The notes below the pieces were generated by a model, which was given only the letters and a program-made list of their open reading frames with translations, had not been told where the DNA came from and did no database searches. Below, in pieces: positions 40,404-52,874 of a DNA stretch of 64,000 bases (its first letter is position 1; every line of letters begins with the position of its first letter). The DNA comes from Cercozoa sp. M6MM (Eukaryota > Endomyxa: Ascetosporea). The stretch lies in NCBI GenBank assembly GCA_040357565.1, contig JBDODJ010000004.1; one strand, written 5' to 3'. Both the position numbers and the translations under genes were made by a program.

Positions 40404-42656
40404 CACTTCACATGGACCCTATCTCCTATCTGTGTGCCCTATTAGGCTATCTCGACGGTGCTGGACACGCTGCAGGAACCGCAGTACCGAGACGACGCTG
40501 AGTTGCTGCAGGACACCTACAAGCTTGTCCTGGACCGACTGGAAACTGTACCTTTAACGTGTGCCTGTCTACACAGGTATGGCGTGTGTATGCGTATGTG
40601 TACGTGTGTGGGATAGATGGAGGGACAGGAACGCGCGTGGTTTGCGACGGCGACCAAGCTGGCCAAGACGTACTACGCGCGTGGCAACGCTCAGTCCTGC
40701 GAGCAATGGGTTTGCTCCCTGACGCCACTATTCATGTACACCGTTTACCCCCTTTCTCGTGCAGGCAGAGAAGTTGCACGCAGCGTGTCGCAAGGCCGAC
40801 GGCAGCGATGACCCTGCGCAGGCGCAGCAGCTGCTGGAGGTTCGATTTGCGGTTATCCGCGTGGACGTATCGTGTCAGAACTGGCTCTGTGTTGTGATTA
40901 GGTGTACGCCCTCAAGCTCCAGTTGCTGACCGATCGAATTGAGTCCCGTGCTGATGGTAGTTTCCAGGACCCGCTTACCTCTTCCATTTTGCCTCCTCTG
41001 ACATTGTGTCGCACAGATATGCGCGACGAAGCCAAGGAGGACGAGGACGAGGACTTCGACGCCAAGCTACGCGAGGTACTTTACCCCCCCCCCCCCCCTG
41101 CCCCTTAGCCCCTAGCCACTGGTTCTTGCGTGTGTAGCTGTTCCAACGCACGCGCGATCTTTCGCGTCAGGTGAGTGTTGTTTTTGACTGTGTCCACGTG
41201 GAGGCTAATTTCGTGTGTGCAGGTCTCAGTGACGGACCCGCGCAACATGTCGATCATCAACGAGTGCTGGTGCGTGCTTGCTTGTTCTGCTCTTTACCCC
41301 ATGCCCCCATACCCCATATCCCATACCCCATACCCCATACCCATTTAACCCTCGACCCGCAGGGGCAAAGCATACGCGCAGCAGGCCGACTGGCGACAGG
41401 CGTTTGTGCACTTCTGGGAGGCCTTCCTGCAGTACCAGCAGGTTGGTGGCTCGCGCACCAAGGTAGTGCCCCCCCCCCCCCCCGCGCCCATCCTGTTGTT
41501 CTCTTTCACGTCTTGATCTTGACTGTGAGCAGGCGGTGCTGCAGTACGTGGTGCTGGCCAACATGGCGGCCGGACAGGACACGAACCCGCTGGATGCACG
41601 TGAGGCCAAGGCCTATGCTAATGACCCGCATGTGCAGGTACTCCGTCTCTTTCCTTTGAGTGCTCTGTACCTCGAAACCGTCCCCCCCAGGCCATGGCGC
41701 AGCTGCGTCGTGCCTACGACGAACGCAACGTGCGACAGCTCCAGCGCGTGCTTAGGAAGCATCGGTACCGCCCTTTTTGTTTCTTGTTGCCCCTGTTGCC
41801 CCCACCTACCTTTATGTATACCCACTTACTTGTTTCCCCCACCTGCTCTTGTGTCTCGGCACAGCGCGCACTTCGACAGCGAGCCCTTCATGCGGCGGCA
41901 CTTGTCGACTCTCCTGTGGTAGCTCTTTTTATCCCTTCCATCCCTTTACTCTCGTCACCTCTCGCTCCGTGTAGGCGTATTCGCTCGCAGGCGTTGGCAG
42001 GTTTGGTGGCGTCGTACACGCGCGTGCGTCTGCAGTACCTGGCTGATGTACCGCATTCGCACAGTGTCTGTCTTTGTGTTTATGTGTCTGGGTGTAGTAC
42101 CTCAACACTCGCAAGGCCGAGGTGCACGAGATGCTCGTGCAACTCATCCTTGATGGCGAGGTACGCTCTCGTGTGTTTGGGTGTTTGTGGGAAGGGCTAT
42201 GAGGGAGCTGTCTATCTCATTGGGACGACCCGCAGGTGCGAGGCCGCATCGACGAGATCGAAGACATCCTGCTGCTGGGCGAGCAAGAGAGCGACGCGCG
42301 CAGCTACCGCGGCCTCGAGGCTTGGGCACAGCAGCTCGATTATATTACGCTCACGCTCGCTGTACCCTTGCCTAATACCTCATGTATTGCCCTTGGTGCC
42401 TCATGTCATGTGCAAGCAGAAGAGAACGCTCCTGGATATGGCTACCACTAGCGGCAGACGCGACCCTGTGCACAGTACACCTGATCCAATACCTCCCACC
42501 GCTCGTACCTCCGTGTGCACGCAGGCTCCATGGACACTGGTCACATTGCCGGTGACGCCAACTACTACTGATCCGTGTGTATCGTATACGCATACGGCCG
42601 GGAATAATCGAATACCACGGCCTACCACAAAAAGGCACTGGCGTGCGGTAGCTTAG
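39297..42656 (+). CDS. CSN2: CSN2, COP9 signalosome subunit 2
   Basis: Starts MSDWGDD at 39297 with a Gly/Glu/Trp-rich acidic N-terminus over several exons. The PCI-family body follows: IQIDNLFYEGSDLARDEPEA, LERIVVLYLRLRRLPLMREA, AISTVLDTLQEPQYRDD, KLAKTYYARGNAQSCEQW, VYALKLQLLTDRIESR, GKAYAQQADWRQAFVHFWEA, and the diagnostic YVVLANMAAGQDTNPLDARE AKAYANDP. The winged-helix end HEMLVQLILDGEVRGRIDEI also matches CSN2. The COP9 signalosome removes NEDD8 from cullins. After WAQQLD, where CSN2 usually ends within about 15 residues, the called frame runs about 75 residues further (KRTLLDMATTSGRRD...). An alternative splice gives a short end. One intron holds a (GT)n tract with a 100-N gap. Confidence 0.93.
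40219..40401 (+). repeat. (GT)n intron of CSN2 with a 100-N gap (40258-40357)
   Basis: Starts right at the GTGTGT donor after TPNSRNK. The 100-N placeholder lies at 40258-40357. CSN2 exons continue correctly on the other side, so order is right and only the length is unknown. Confidence 0.95.
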
Positions 42657-42741
42657 TTCCGTTCGTCAAAGGTTACACGAGGGCTGTCGTGTTGCCCAGA
42701 AAACTGCAAGGTTGGTTTAGGAGTAGACTGACGCAAGCCAA

Positions 42742-44290
42742 CTATTCAGGACGGCCGCGCTTTAGCTGCGCGCGTCCGCGGAAGTGCTGCGCTGTCGACA
42801 GTGCGGCCGCGGCATGCGACAGGAAGGGCGTGTCGGTGACATGTCTGCCTCCCACAGTGGCACCGAGCCACAACATCCGCGCTGGCGTCGGCGTGAGTCC
42901 TCGGATCTAAATTTTCATGCACAACAACAGAAAATCCATGTGAGTACAGCCGCCACTGACGAGAATAGACAAGCAGATAGAAACCACGAGGTCGCAGGTA
43001 GCCAGTTCTTGGGCACTGAGAGGTGTCACCAGGCCCAGTATGCCTTTCGTCACATCGATGGCCCGTACGAGTGCCAGGCCGAGACATCGGTGTCGCGGTG
43101 TTCCTGAACACAATGGAGTTAGACCAGTAGGAAGACAGGTCTGGTGGGTACCATCACACACACGCAAGCCATGCTCCTCGTAGGAGTGCGCACACTCGCT
43201 ATCATCATTTCCGGATACACGGGCAGCCAGAGCGACCACACAAGCTGTGATGGCGTGCAATGCGTGGCCCCTTTCAGGCGCACCAAACGCGAAGCACAGC
43301 GACGTCGCAGCAAAGGGCAGAAGGCGAACCGGCGCATGTCGCAACACGCGGGCCGCCGCTGCGCTGTTCAGCGAGGCCGTGCTCAAATTGGTCAGGTATG
43401 CAAGCAACGAGTTGTGCCGCCGATCCACTCGCGAGTCCTATCCACATTAAAATCAACAAACCGAAAGAGAAGCTCTCGGGATACCTTGGAGTAAATTTGC
43501 GTTTGTCTTGGAACAGACATGTGCATGCACTCGGCAGGCAACTAAAAAGGTACAAACTTAAAACAGAGATAAAGGGAGTCGCAGACATAAGTAAAGCCAC
43601 CTCATTGGACTGAAAGATTCGCGTCTTGTCGCTCATGTCGGTGAGTTCGACGACGTGCCCGACTGAGAAAAGACGCAGCACATCGCCCAGCACTTGCTTA
43701 CCAAATCCTTGCACCCAGCCGTGCGTGTTGACAATCACTAAGGGCGATATAAGTACAGTGGGGGGGTGCTACAGACAGTAATACAGGAGTACCGGGGAGT
43801 GTGTAGCCATCAGCACTGTCGTTGCGACGCAGTACTCGCTGTCGCTCGGCGGCAAACTCGTGCAGCGCAGCACTTAACTCGCGCAGGCAGCTGCGAAATC
43901 GCATGGGCGCGTCAGCGGGAGTATTTGTGCCCACATAAACGGCACTACAGACATAGGCACGGTATTAACAGGTTGGAGGGTAAGCGGGAATGGTTGCGTA
44001 CTGCAGGGGCGTCGTCGTCGACCTGCCGCCAAACAAAGGCTTCTGCACCAACGTAAGAGCCAGTACTCCTTCTGCACCAAACTGCGGTTGGCCTGCATCC
44101 TGTATGGGGATACTAAAGTAACAGGAAGAAAACGGGGATTAGAAAGACAACAGGTAAAAGCGGGTACCGTTTCGACCCACAGTACTGCCTTGTGTCGGTT
44201 TAAAAGTCCGTTGCAAAGAAAGCGTGCCAGTGTAGACTTGCCACTGTTGCGTGGGCCAACCACTGCGACACTCTGCACATGTGTGTGTGT

Positions 44291-44338
<48 letters not shown>

Positions 44339-44348
44339 NNNNNNNNNN

Positions 44349-44396
<48 letters not shown>

Positions 44397-45336
44397 CGGA
44401 TGTTGAAACGACGTTTCTATATCGGGACAGAGCAACATACGTGGAAGCGGGATTTCGCCGTTTTTCGGGCATCAGCTGACTTTTTCTCGACTGCAGATTC
44501 CACTTTTTCGAGTGCCTGACGACAGAGTAAGAAAACATGGTATTAAGGATGACAGGGCCAGAGTGAAGTCACCGTCATCCACGAATCGTCAATTTGGAGT
44601 GGCCGAAACGTCGGGTCTTGTGCCTGTTTTCACGTAGATATCTATATTAGTCTTTGCATGTACAAATTACACATTTACCTCCAGTCCAAGCAGTGGGTGG
44701 AAGCCACACACACCGCGAAAAGTGTGCGACTCCTCGCGCGACGTGCCGCGCTTCCCACACGCGCGCACACGAACGTGAACACGAGCGGCTTTCTATCGTC
44801 AACAGGGGGATGAACACAAAGAACGTGACGGGTGGTAGCAGGAAAAGATAGATATAAGTAGGAATACAGGTGACGTTGTCGGCTCCTCAAGAGCACTGGC
44901 ACGCAGCTGCAGCAGTGCACGCGGGTCACGCGAACTGCAGTGCATAGACACCGGGGCAGAGCCACTGGGCAGCACTGCTCCAAGGCACCGCACGCTGCCA
45001 CCTTGAACAACCTGCACACTGACGTCGCCTGCAAAAGTCAGTGTGTCACCGTCGCGCATCTTGAGTACCACGCCGCCTTCCTGAGCGAAGAAAACGTGAC
45101 ACATTTTCGGAACATCTATCTGGGGGAAAGGGCACCTCCTGAGCGACCGAGTCCTCCGTCGCTTCAAACGAGGAGCACAAAGGCGCACGCTCAGGCGGTG
45201 CTAGCGGTCCACAGCCACTGAAGGAGGAGGAAACACTCGGCTGCTGCGACAGCGAGCCCACCGGCGACTCGCTCCCAGAAGTATCCGAGTCGCTGGAATC
45301 ACTGTCCGACAGGACGAATGCGCTAACCGACGCCAT
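42742..45336 (-). CDS. GRC3: Polynucleotide 5'-hydroxyl kinase NOL9/GRC3
   Basis: Starts MASVSAFVLSDSDSSD at 45336 with a Ser/Asp-rich region, then a beta-rich domain (MRDGDTLTFAGDVSVQVVQG). The Clp1/Grc3 kinase core has Walker A VVGPRNSGKSTLARFLCNGL, and ETDAGQPQFGAEG-type sequence split over an intron. ALTLVQKPLF and the Grc3 hallmark IVNTHGWVQGFGKQVLGDVL follow. The C-terminal part has CLGLALVRAIDVTKGILGL and ends HFRGRAQLKRGRPE at 42742. GRC3/NOL9 phosphorylates the 5' end of the cleaved ITS2 in rRNA processing, together with LAS1, in the nucleolus. CLP1 is the close alternative, but INTHGWVQGFG and the position of CLG.VR fit NOL9. One intron contains a GT repeat with a 10-N gap. Confidence 0.9.
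44281..44395. repeat. (GT)n repeat with a 10-N gap (44339-44348) in a GRC3 intron
   Basis: TG array on the plus strand, CA on the gene's sense strand. The short 10-N gap suggests its size was estimated from reads. Confidence 0.95.
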
Positions 45337-45553
45337 CAAGACGACTAAAACAACACACACACGCACCTGCGCCCCCGCGCTTGTTATTTTAGTCAGGTAA
45401 AATTCCGTCTTGACATTTAAACAATTGATATCAATTACTTGGGATCCGTCATTTAAACAATTCAGAAAGCAACGGATTTTAGTTAGTTTCTTGGGTTAAT
45501 TTTCTGCCTCTACAACCTCCTCGGGCCAGTGGACCATTGAGCACTTGTCGCCG

Positions 45554-47039
45554 TCAAGATCGCTCGGGTCCGCACTTTAACAACAGCATCCAGTTGAAAA
45601 GTTGAACAGACCGATCCAGGAAACTACGGTACCCGAGCCACGAGAGAAGCGAATGCAGCACGCGAGAACAAACGCGCAACGCCAAGCGAATGTCCGCTGT
45701 CTGTCGAAAAAAACAAGTTCGGCCTGGCACAAAAACAGGTTGAGGAAGTCACATACCAGCGGACAAAGTAGATGATGGATGTCGTTCAGTTCCAAGTGGC
45801 GGTTCGTCGGCATGAACCCTTTGATCTCCGCATAGGCCCACTGTGCACATATGTGTAACCATTATTAGAGCAGGGTGCAGGTGGCAGTGTAAACTACTGG
45901 AGGCACGTTCCAGTCTTGCTCGCTGTTGATTGCCGCAACATCCTGTGTGCAATGTTAACACAGTGACAAGCAAGGAGACCACAGACACATGTCAAACTAC
46001 TGCACCACTCCATGCACCTGCTCGCGTGCAACAGCGTGCTCTAGCCCTGCGTAATCCGTAACGGCGAACCAGGAACGCCAGAAAGGACCCAGGTAGGCCG
46101 GGTACAAGTCCGGGTCACTGTCGTCGCGATCGAGACGCACCTCGTGGAAGTACTTTTCGTGCCGGCGAGCCAACCCATCTTGTCCCTACAGAATCCGAAA
46201 GTACGCACAAAATTAGACACACAAACTGAATTACAAAGTACCATGCGACGCAACTGATCGACCATGAGAACATCGATGCCAGCAGAGTGGCCCATCAGCA
46301 TAGCGATGTTGCCGAGAGCGTCGCCGCTTGGACTCATCTCGCGGAACAGCGCTGACACCGTGGGTGCCAGACTGGCACCTTGCGAGTGACCCATGAGTGC
46401 CACTGACGATGCGGGCAGCTTTGTTCGCTACAGTGCACGCATTCCGTACAATATAACTGCGGTGTAACATGCTTTTTGAGAAACCAAATCTTGACTGGTA
46501 CATCGATCACACATGTGGCTGCAGCGGCGGCATCGATTGCAAAGTCAGTCACCAGAAGTTTCTCGACGTTAGGAATCTAGGTTCGGTATGTAACTCTGCA
46601 TTCAATGGATCGTGTTGTAAACTACCTCGGTGGCATTGAAGGTGCGCTTGTCATAACGATAGACGAAAAAGCCGTATTCGGCGAATTTTACGGCCAGGTC
46701 GCGCAGTGGCTTTAGCGGACGGCCCGGCACGCCCGAGTCAACTGTAGAATCTCTGTCCTGCGATTGCATTGAGACTGAAAATTTATATTTCACAGCTTAC
46801 AACTGAACTGAACTCAATATGAGCACCTGCGGACCACTGCCGTGCAGAAGAACAACAGCGCCACGCGCGTCAGCGGTTGCCGGGTGCGTCAGCGTGCCGT
46901 GCAACACGAGGTCGCCAGACGCTGCCCCGATGGACATGCAGTCCATGTGCTCCGCACGAACGACGGCACTTGACCCAGCATCTTGACCGCTGGACAACCC
47001 GGCCGCAACACAACAGACAAGTATCACGGTGCGTAGCAT
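45554..47039 (-). CDS. Secreted or lumenal alpha/beta hydrolase (esterase-like)
   Basis: The start at 47039 reads MLRTVILVCCVAAGLSSGQ, a clear signal peptide. The fold shows strand and oxyanion region RGAVVLLHGSGPQ, DRDSTVDSG, YGFFVYRYDKRTF, the nucleophile elbow SVALMGHSQGASL (Ser in GHSQG) and a second strand NIAMLMGHSAG. A likely catalytic Asp lies near VAAINSEQDWNVPP, with the catalytic His in NRHLELNDIHHLL. The C-terminal exon (IRLALRVCSRVLHSLLSWLG) is amphipathic and may bind membrane. It ends at 45554. It resembles bacterial-type serine esterases of unknown substrate; the substrate cannot be told from sequence. Confidence 0.82.
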
Positions 47040-47840
47040 CCACTGGCCAGAGCTGAAGTCAATTGAGTTTATAACAGGCTTTAGAGGAAAAAACCGTGCT
47101 CGCAATTATTCGCTCTGAGGCACTGTGCAAGAATTCTTGTGTCTACTGTATGCGCTCATTTTTCGCTTCACTGAGCCGCGAAGATGTTCGACTTCGTCCG
47201 TTTTTGCCCCAAATTTGGTTCTTGGTCTCCTAACGATACTATCTATGCACTGCACGTTATGGCTCAAACTTTAAATTAGCAAGTTTTAACCAAAAATGCG
47301 AGTATTTTCGCTTTGTGGAACTTGTAAGTTTTAAATACAGTTGTCGACCAAGGGTATGAGAAGGAGCTTTTTACAGTCAGTGTGTCGATCGCGATACTCA
47401 AGCATCGACTGGACAGCCAGAGACCACGTCTAGTGCCTCGAAATCATTAATTGCATCAGGTCCCTGGCCTAAAGAGGCTCACAAACTCGCCGCATTTTTG
47501 GTTTTCGCCGTCGGGAAAATTCCCGAAATAACGCTGTCTTTGCACTATCCAGGATTCTGAACTTGAGACCGTTGCGTGTGAATGTTACGTAGCCTGTCAG
47601 GGCACTGGTTGAGCTCCATCGCGTTTTCAATCCTGATCGCCATACTCGCAGAGAGTGGTATCTTACATCACGCCATCGATCATTGGAGGCAAAAGCCATT
47701 GACTGCACCAGAGTTTAGCCCTTTGAGAGATCACCCGATAGGTGGCATTGTCTAGCTTGTAAAGTCTCAACCTATCTTTTATTCTTCATTCGTAGCACGC
47801 GAGATCGCGGTGGTTTGGCCCGTCAATAGGCATAGCGCAG
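47040..47840. other. Gene-poor stretch, possible 5' exons of the next gene
   Basis: About 800 bases with no secure gene. It contains an ATG frame at 47183 (MFDFVRFCPKFGSW) and an open stretch near 47365-47540 that reads STGQPETTSSASKSL. Either may be an upstream exon of the gene at 47841. An opposite-strand frame at 47469-47708 looks less convincing. Confidence 0.4.
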
Positions 47841-49589
47841 GCGAGGTATGCGCTGCCGTTGTGGCGAGGCACTACCTCGAATTTCTCGAAAAAGACACCT
47901 TCAAAGGTACTACATGGTTCTTATGAAATCAAGCGAGTGGGAATTGATAGGTGTGGTGCTTTGAAAGAGAACCGAACGAGACACCGCTTTGTAATATTGC
48001 TGGGACCTCAAGACCTGTCCGGAGACGTAGACTTCGACCTTTCCGTCACATCCTTCGACGAAGACACACACGTGGTGGACCACGAGCTAAGTAGAGCAGT
48101 GCTCGACGCCTTTGATGACATCGTGCCTGTGGTACCCTTGTTTTTTCAATCCCTACCTTGTTGCGAGGTATCAATTCGCTCTTCTTTTATCTTTGAAAGG
48201 AAACTGCGCTGAGGGCAATAGACGATGTCAACCAAGTCTGGTTGCGCGACCTTACTCTCGGTGAGGCCGAAGGCGTGAACCTTCCGGCAGAAGCGCTTCA
48301 GCAGGCACACTTGACTTCGCTGGCCCCGTTCTTTCTCAAATACAAAGAGAAGCTTATCCTGTATCAGTCCAGTTTTCCCCCCTCCGCACTCTTCATCTAG
48401 CTCTACCGTGCTTAAGGACACCGCACGGACTGCCAGTGAAAGGCACACTTGTGTCTTCAGTGAGTTCTCTGCCGCAGTGCGCCGTCTGGGCGCCCCTTGT
48501 CGAGGTCTGTTTATTGGCTCTGGGCAGGGTTTAATCACACGCTACTGGTTCATCGTGTTGTGCAGGAATTTTCGCGCGAAGCTCTGGCACAGGACACGCG
48601 CGAGTTTCGTTCAGCGTCGGCGCAGTGGGATCGCTGGCCGTTTCGTTTCTCTGATGCGCTTCTGCGTGTGTCTTTGTACCTTCGGTTTACAGCCAGTTCT
48701 CCCCAGAGAATACAACTGCATCTTGTACCCACCCTGTCGTCGAAAAACCCACAGAAGTATTTTTCAGGGACGTGCAAAGTGGCTGGCTGGCAATACTGGC
48801 ACACCACTTGAACAACACTGCGACGGATGCGGATACTGTTGCTGACGTTCTTCGAGACGTGTTTGGCAACTCAATGTGCCTGCTACCAGCAACTCTCGGC
48901 GGTCGTCCGAACTCGCTCAGCGTCGCTGCAGGTGATGATGAGGTATGCTTGGTATTCTACGACCTTTCGGTATGCACAACAGAACAAAGTCGCGCTGTGT
49001 TTAAAATTTAGAGTGGTGTTCCAAAAACGCAGGATGTCGTGAGAGAGTCTTCATTTGTGCATTTGGCACTGCGCCCGTGGACATCGGAGGGATACGAGGT
49101 ACGTATGCATCAGCATTTCCCCCATAGTGTGATTCGATGTCCAATCTCCGCACTCTCCGACACAGTGGAGAAGTACTCTTCGGCGTGCTCGCTCACTTCA
49201 AGAGGCATTGCACACTGCGGCAGAGCGTGGTGCTGAGGTGTTATGCCTGATATTCAGCTTTACTCAACTGGAAGCGTTGGTGTGGTGCTGCTCAGCTGAA
49301 CGACAATGACGGCCTGGACGAGGTGTTGAGTAAAGCGCAACGCGTTCGAATGACAAACGCTGTCGCCGGGTCTGTTGGCCTGGGAAAGCAAGAGGGAGGG
49401 GGTGACTCGAGTCCGAAGGCAGAGAGTACGAAAGAAGTCAGCGATGTTGTCGTCACTGCCGCGATGCTGCATGACCTGTGGCACTCGCTTGCAAGTCGCC
49501 ACTGTGGCCGCCGCTTTCAGCTGCACCAGGAAGATCTCGAGACGGAACAAGAAGCAGAGGAAGCTGACGACTCTGTTCTGTGGATCTAA
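47841..49589 (+). CDS. Unrecognised protein, mostly helical and acidic
   Basis: Family not recognised. From an acceptor at 47841 the exons read AVVARHYLEFLEKDTFKDLS, DFDLSVTSFDEDTHVVD, LSRAVLDAFDDIV, ETALRAIDDVNQVWLRDLTL, ALQQAHLTSLAPFFLKYKEK, EFSREALAQDTREFRSASAQ, WPFRFSDALLR, VQSGWLAILAHHLNNTATDA, VVRESSFVHLALRPW, LNDNDGLDEVLSKAQRVR and VVTAAMLHDLWHSLASRHC. It ends in an acidic helix and DDSVLWI at 49589. Most junctions are in phase, but the exons between 48360 and 48560 and between 48670 and 48770 are uncertain, and the start codon was not found. It is helical and looks like a subunit of a larger complex. Confidence 0.6.
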
Positions 49590-49733
49590 AACTTCCCTCG
49601 GCACACCTATTTTTTTAGCGACAAGGAAACTAAACTGGCTGAATGACGGTCGGTTGCGATGTAACTCGACTGGGTTAACGTCAATTGGCTAGCATACGAT
49701 TTAAGGCTTGCTATAGTTACACGAGCACTAGAC

Positions 49734-52520
49734 TTAGTAATTAGCAGGTGGCGGCTGCATGTGCTGCGGCGGCATGTGCCCGTGGGGCTGCGGTGGCATG
49801 TGACCGGGCGGCGGCACACCTCCGGCCATCGGCTTTAAGCAAAACAGAACATCGATGGCAGCACAAAGACAGCACAGAGACAGGCAAGTAGGTATACCGG
49901 AGGGCCCATCTGCTGCGGCGGGAAGGCGCCGGGAGGTGGTCCGCCCATGTGCGGCGCCATCATGTGCGGCGGCGGAGGGCCCATGCCGCCTACGGTACAT
50001 GTGTGGATATGGAAACCATGGAACAACAAAGGTGCAGAGTGGAAGGCACCAGGAGGCGGAACACCCGGCACAGCGGCAACAGGAGGTCTCTGCTGCTGCT
50101 GCAGCATCATGGGCGTCAGCGGCATGAAGTCGACGTGCGGTCGTGGTTTGCGAATGGGCTGTGGGGCGGGGTGGGTAAGAGGGGCAGAAAGGGTGAAGCA
50201 GCACAGGTACCGGCGTGGGCAGACCGGCAGGACCAGTGTGAATGACTCGACGGGTCGGTGGGTACACTTTCTCCTCGCGCACATGCGCACTACAGGAACG
50301 GAAAGGGTAAGGAAAGAAAGAAGAAGGGAACCAGAGAGCAAACAGCACATATCGTAGACTTCGCCAGGCTCGCGCTTGTTCAGTGCCACGATGGGTTCTT
50401 GGAAGATGAGCGAAGTCGGTCCCATGTTGCGCAGCAAGTAGTCTACCTCAAACTGTACACGCAAGGTGTGCAACATACGCTATATATAATGCATTGTGAG
50501 CAGGGGTACCTGCTCGCCCACCAGCTGGGTGTACATGTCCCAAGTGATGGCCACAAAGGCGTTCGCTTCCGGGTCAAACGCCACTGGCTGCACAAGCACG
50601 GGAGATATATTCGTGTAAACAACATAGAGGGAGGGAGGGCGAGAGGGAACCTGCATCACGCGCGTACTGTTGTACATCTCGCTAACGTGCGCGTCCTTGA
50701 GTCGCATGGTAGAGGCCACCTGCGCGTGCAGTTTGGCGCCGCGCCACTCGCGTCCGTTGACGGAGGAGCAAGCCACACGCGCCGCCGACGGCGCATTAAA
50801 CTCAACGAAGGCATAGTCCTGCCCGACATGAGATCATCTGGCTGACCAAGAACAATCTGGGATAGGCAATACCTTGGGCCGGCCACTCTGACGGTCGAAC
50901 ACGACGCACGCCGCGCGCACGCGACCGTAATGCGAGAACAACTGCGGATGGAGGGGTAAATGGGCAATGTAGGGGGGGGGGGTAAGATAATTACAGCCAC
51001 GAGATCGTCATCGGTGCAGCCTTGGGGCAGTTGCGAGACGCACTGCATAAACATAAGGGTCCAAGGGAGACTACACAGGGTAGAGCAAGGGTGTACAAGA
51101 GTGCGCTCGCTCTTTTCTCCCTCAGGCTGCGCAGCCAGGTCGACACCCACCATGGCGCCCTGCACACAAGGCAATGTACGTATTACAAGAGCCTAGATGT
51201 AGAAGGTCCGCCTACCATATGGGCCAGGTGCTGCTGTCGCGCCTCTTCGGCATCTCGCGTGTACTGCACCTTGAGCAGGTTGCCTGCTCGAAGCCATTGC
51301 GTGTTCAACGCAACACAATCACACAGACCACACACAGACACACAGACACACAGACACACAGACACACAGACACACAGACACACAGACACACAGACACACG
51401 CACACACAGACACAGACACACATCAACACAGAGCGGAGAAAGGAGACACACCACGCACACTTCGGTTGCGCATGTTTTCTCGCGCCGTTTCCAACTACAC
51501 CAGAGGACAAATATAGGAGGTGCCAAGCTCGGAAGATGGGAAGCTGAGGATAGACTGTTGAGTACATGCTCGAGCGAGGCGTACGAGACGAACGCAAAGC
51601 CCTGCTTCATGCGCACATTCACTGTGTCGACACCTACGCACACATACGTTGGCAGGCAGGTAGGCAGATGGGCAGGAACGGTAGGCAGTTAAATGGGCAG
51701 GAACGGTAGGCAGTGAGGAGAGCAGGTAAGTGGGTACCAGTAAGTCGTCGCAGTGTCTGCTTCAAATCGTCGGCGGTCATGTTCTGCGGCAGGTTACCAA
51801 TGTACAGCGAGAACTTCGTCTGCGAGGCACGCGATTGATCTCTGCCCATGCACACAAGTATCAAGACTGCAGGCACACTGCAAAAGAGTGTTGGTGTACC
51901 GCGCATGCTGTGCCTTGACCGAGCACGCCTGACCCAAGATCATCATCGACGAGCACTCGCGCAGGCACCGGTCGCGCAGCTCCGGCCTACCCCCCCGCAC
52001 CTGCCGGGGGGGGGGGGGGGGGGGGCGCCCCTAAGGACAAAATACGATCCGAATGTAACGAAACCGTAGCGCTTCGACATACCTGTGAGTACAAGAAATT
52101 TCAGTGTCCAATATACAAAAACAAGAGATAGGGAGATAGGGCACATACCGGCACTGTCACGAATCACCTTGGCATGAACAACGTGACCCACGCGTTTTTC
52201 GAACGCCTGCTCAAAATGAAGCATCATGTACACACCAAAGAAACGACGAGCAGCGGTTTACCTCAATCATGGCCTGCTCAGTGATGCTGTCTGGCAGGTC
52301 GCCGACAAAGACGGTCTGCGGCGTCAGGTGCGAGTACGGGTCATGAGCTGCCGCCTGCTGCTGCTGCAGCATCTGCTGCTTCTACGAATAGTGACATAAT
52401 TACACACATCACCTTACAAGGCCAGACACATGGTTCACAGCGACCTGGACCAAAAATATTACAAAAACACTTCCCTACCTGAGCAGCGGCCATATCGGCA
52501 GCTGTGATGCCCTGGTTCAT
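49734..52520 (-). CDS. RNA-binding protein with three RRMs and a Pro/Met/Gly-rich tail
   Basis: Starts MNQGITAADMAAAQKQQML at 52520. RRM1 shows TVFVGDLPDSITEQAMIEA and KRYGFVTFGS. RRM2 shows FSLYIGNLPQNMTADDLKQT and KQGFAFVSY. RRM3 shows CVSQLPQGCTDDDLVAV, SHYGRVRAACVVFDRQSG and DYAFVEFNAPSAARVA. A conserved-looking region follows (FDPEANAFVAITWDMYTQL, LRNMGPTSLIFQEPIVAL). The tail is Pro/Met/Gly/His-rich (GMGPPPPHMMAPHMGG, PPGHMPPQPHGHMPPQHM) and ends PPPANY. The RNP motifs are adequate for RNA binding. The family could be TIA1/PUB1-like or a paraspeckle-like protein; I cannot decide. An RRM1 intron holds a 20-base G/C run (about 52006-52025). Confidence 0.85.
51331..51422. repeat. (ACACAG)-type repeat in an intron of the RRM gene
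   Basis: Eight-base ACACAGAC units repeated about ten times, passing into plain CA. GT/CTGT on the sense strand. Confidence 0.9.
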
Positions 52521-52874
52521 TTTGCCGCACGTGCAAACACCTACTGCCTTGTTTACACCCAGGATTTAGGATAACACTTTATTTTAATCTTTAGGAAATT
52601 TGGACTTGAGCTGTCCCGCACCCAAAACCAGCGCCGTAGACCGCCCGGCCATCCGACCAGCCTTACATCATATGCCGTGGTTTACTGTAGCACCAAGTGC
52701 TGTACCATTCGGCCGGGCATTCACTTCTTCAATCTTCCACTTTTAAAATACCCTGCTGCTTTTCCAACGTATTACTTGTACAGTGACGGAAGTTCTATGA
52801 TCTTTACGGCGTGGTTGAGAGCCATCATCGTCGCGTGAGAACTCGGGGGGGGGCGGGCGGGGGTCGGTCAGGGT

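Noticed and set aside
47469-47708. Minus-strand frame reading ASNDRWRDVRYHSLRVW
   Set aside because: Looks somewhat protein-like but has no splice sites, neighbours or family match; not enough to call a gene.
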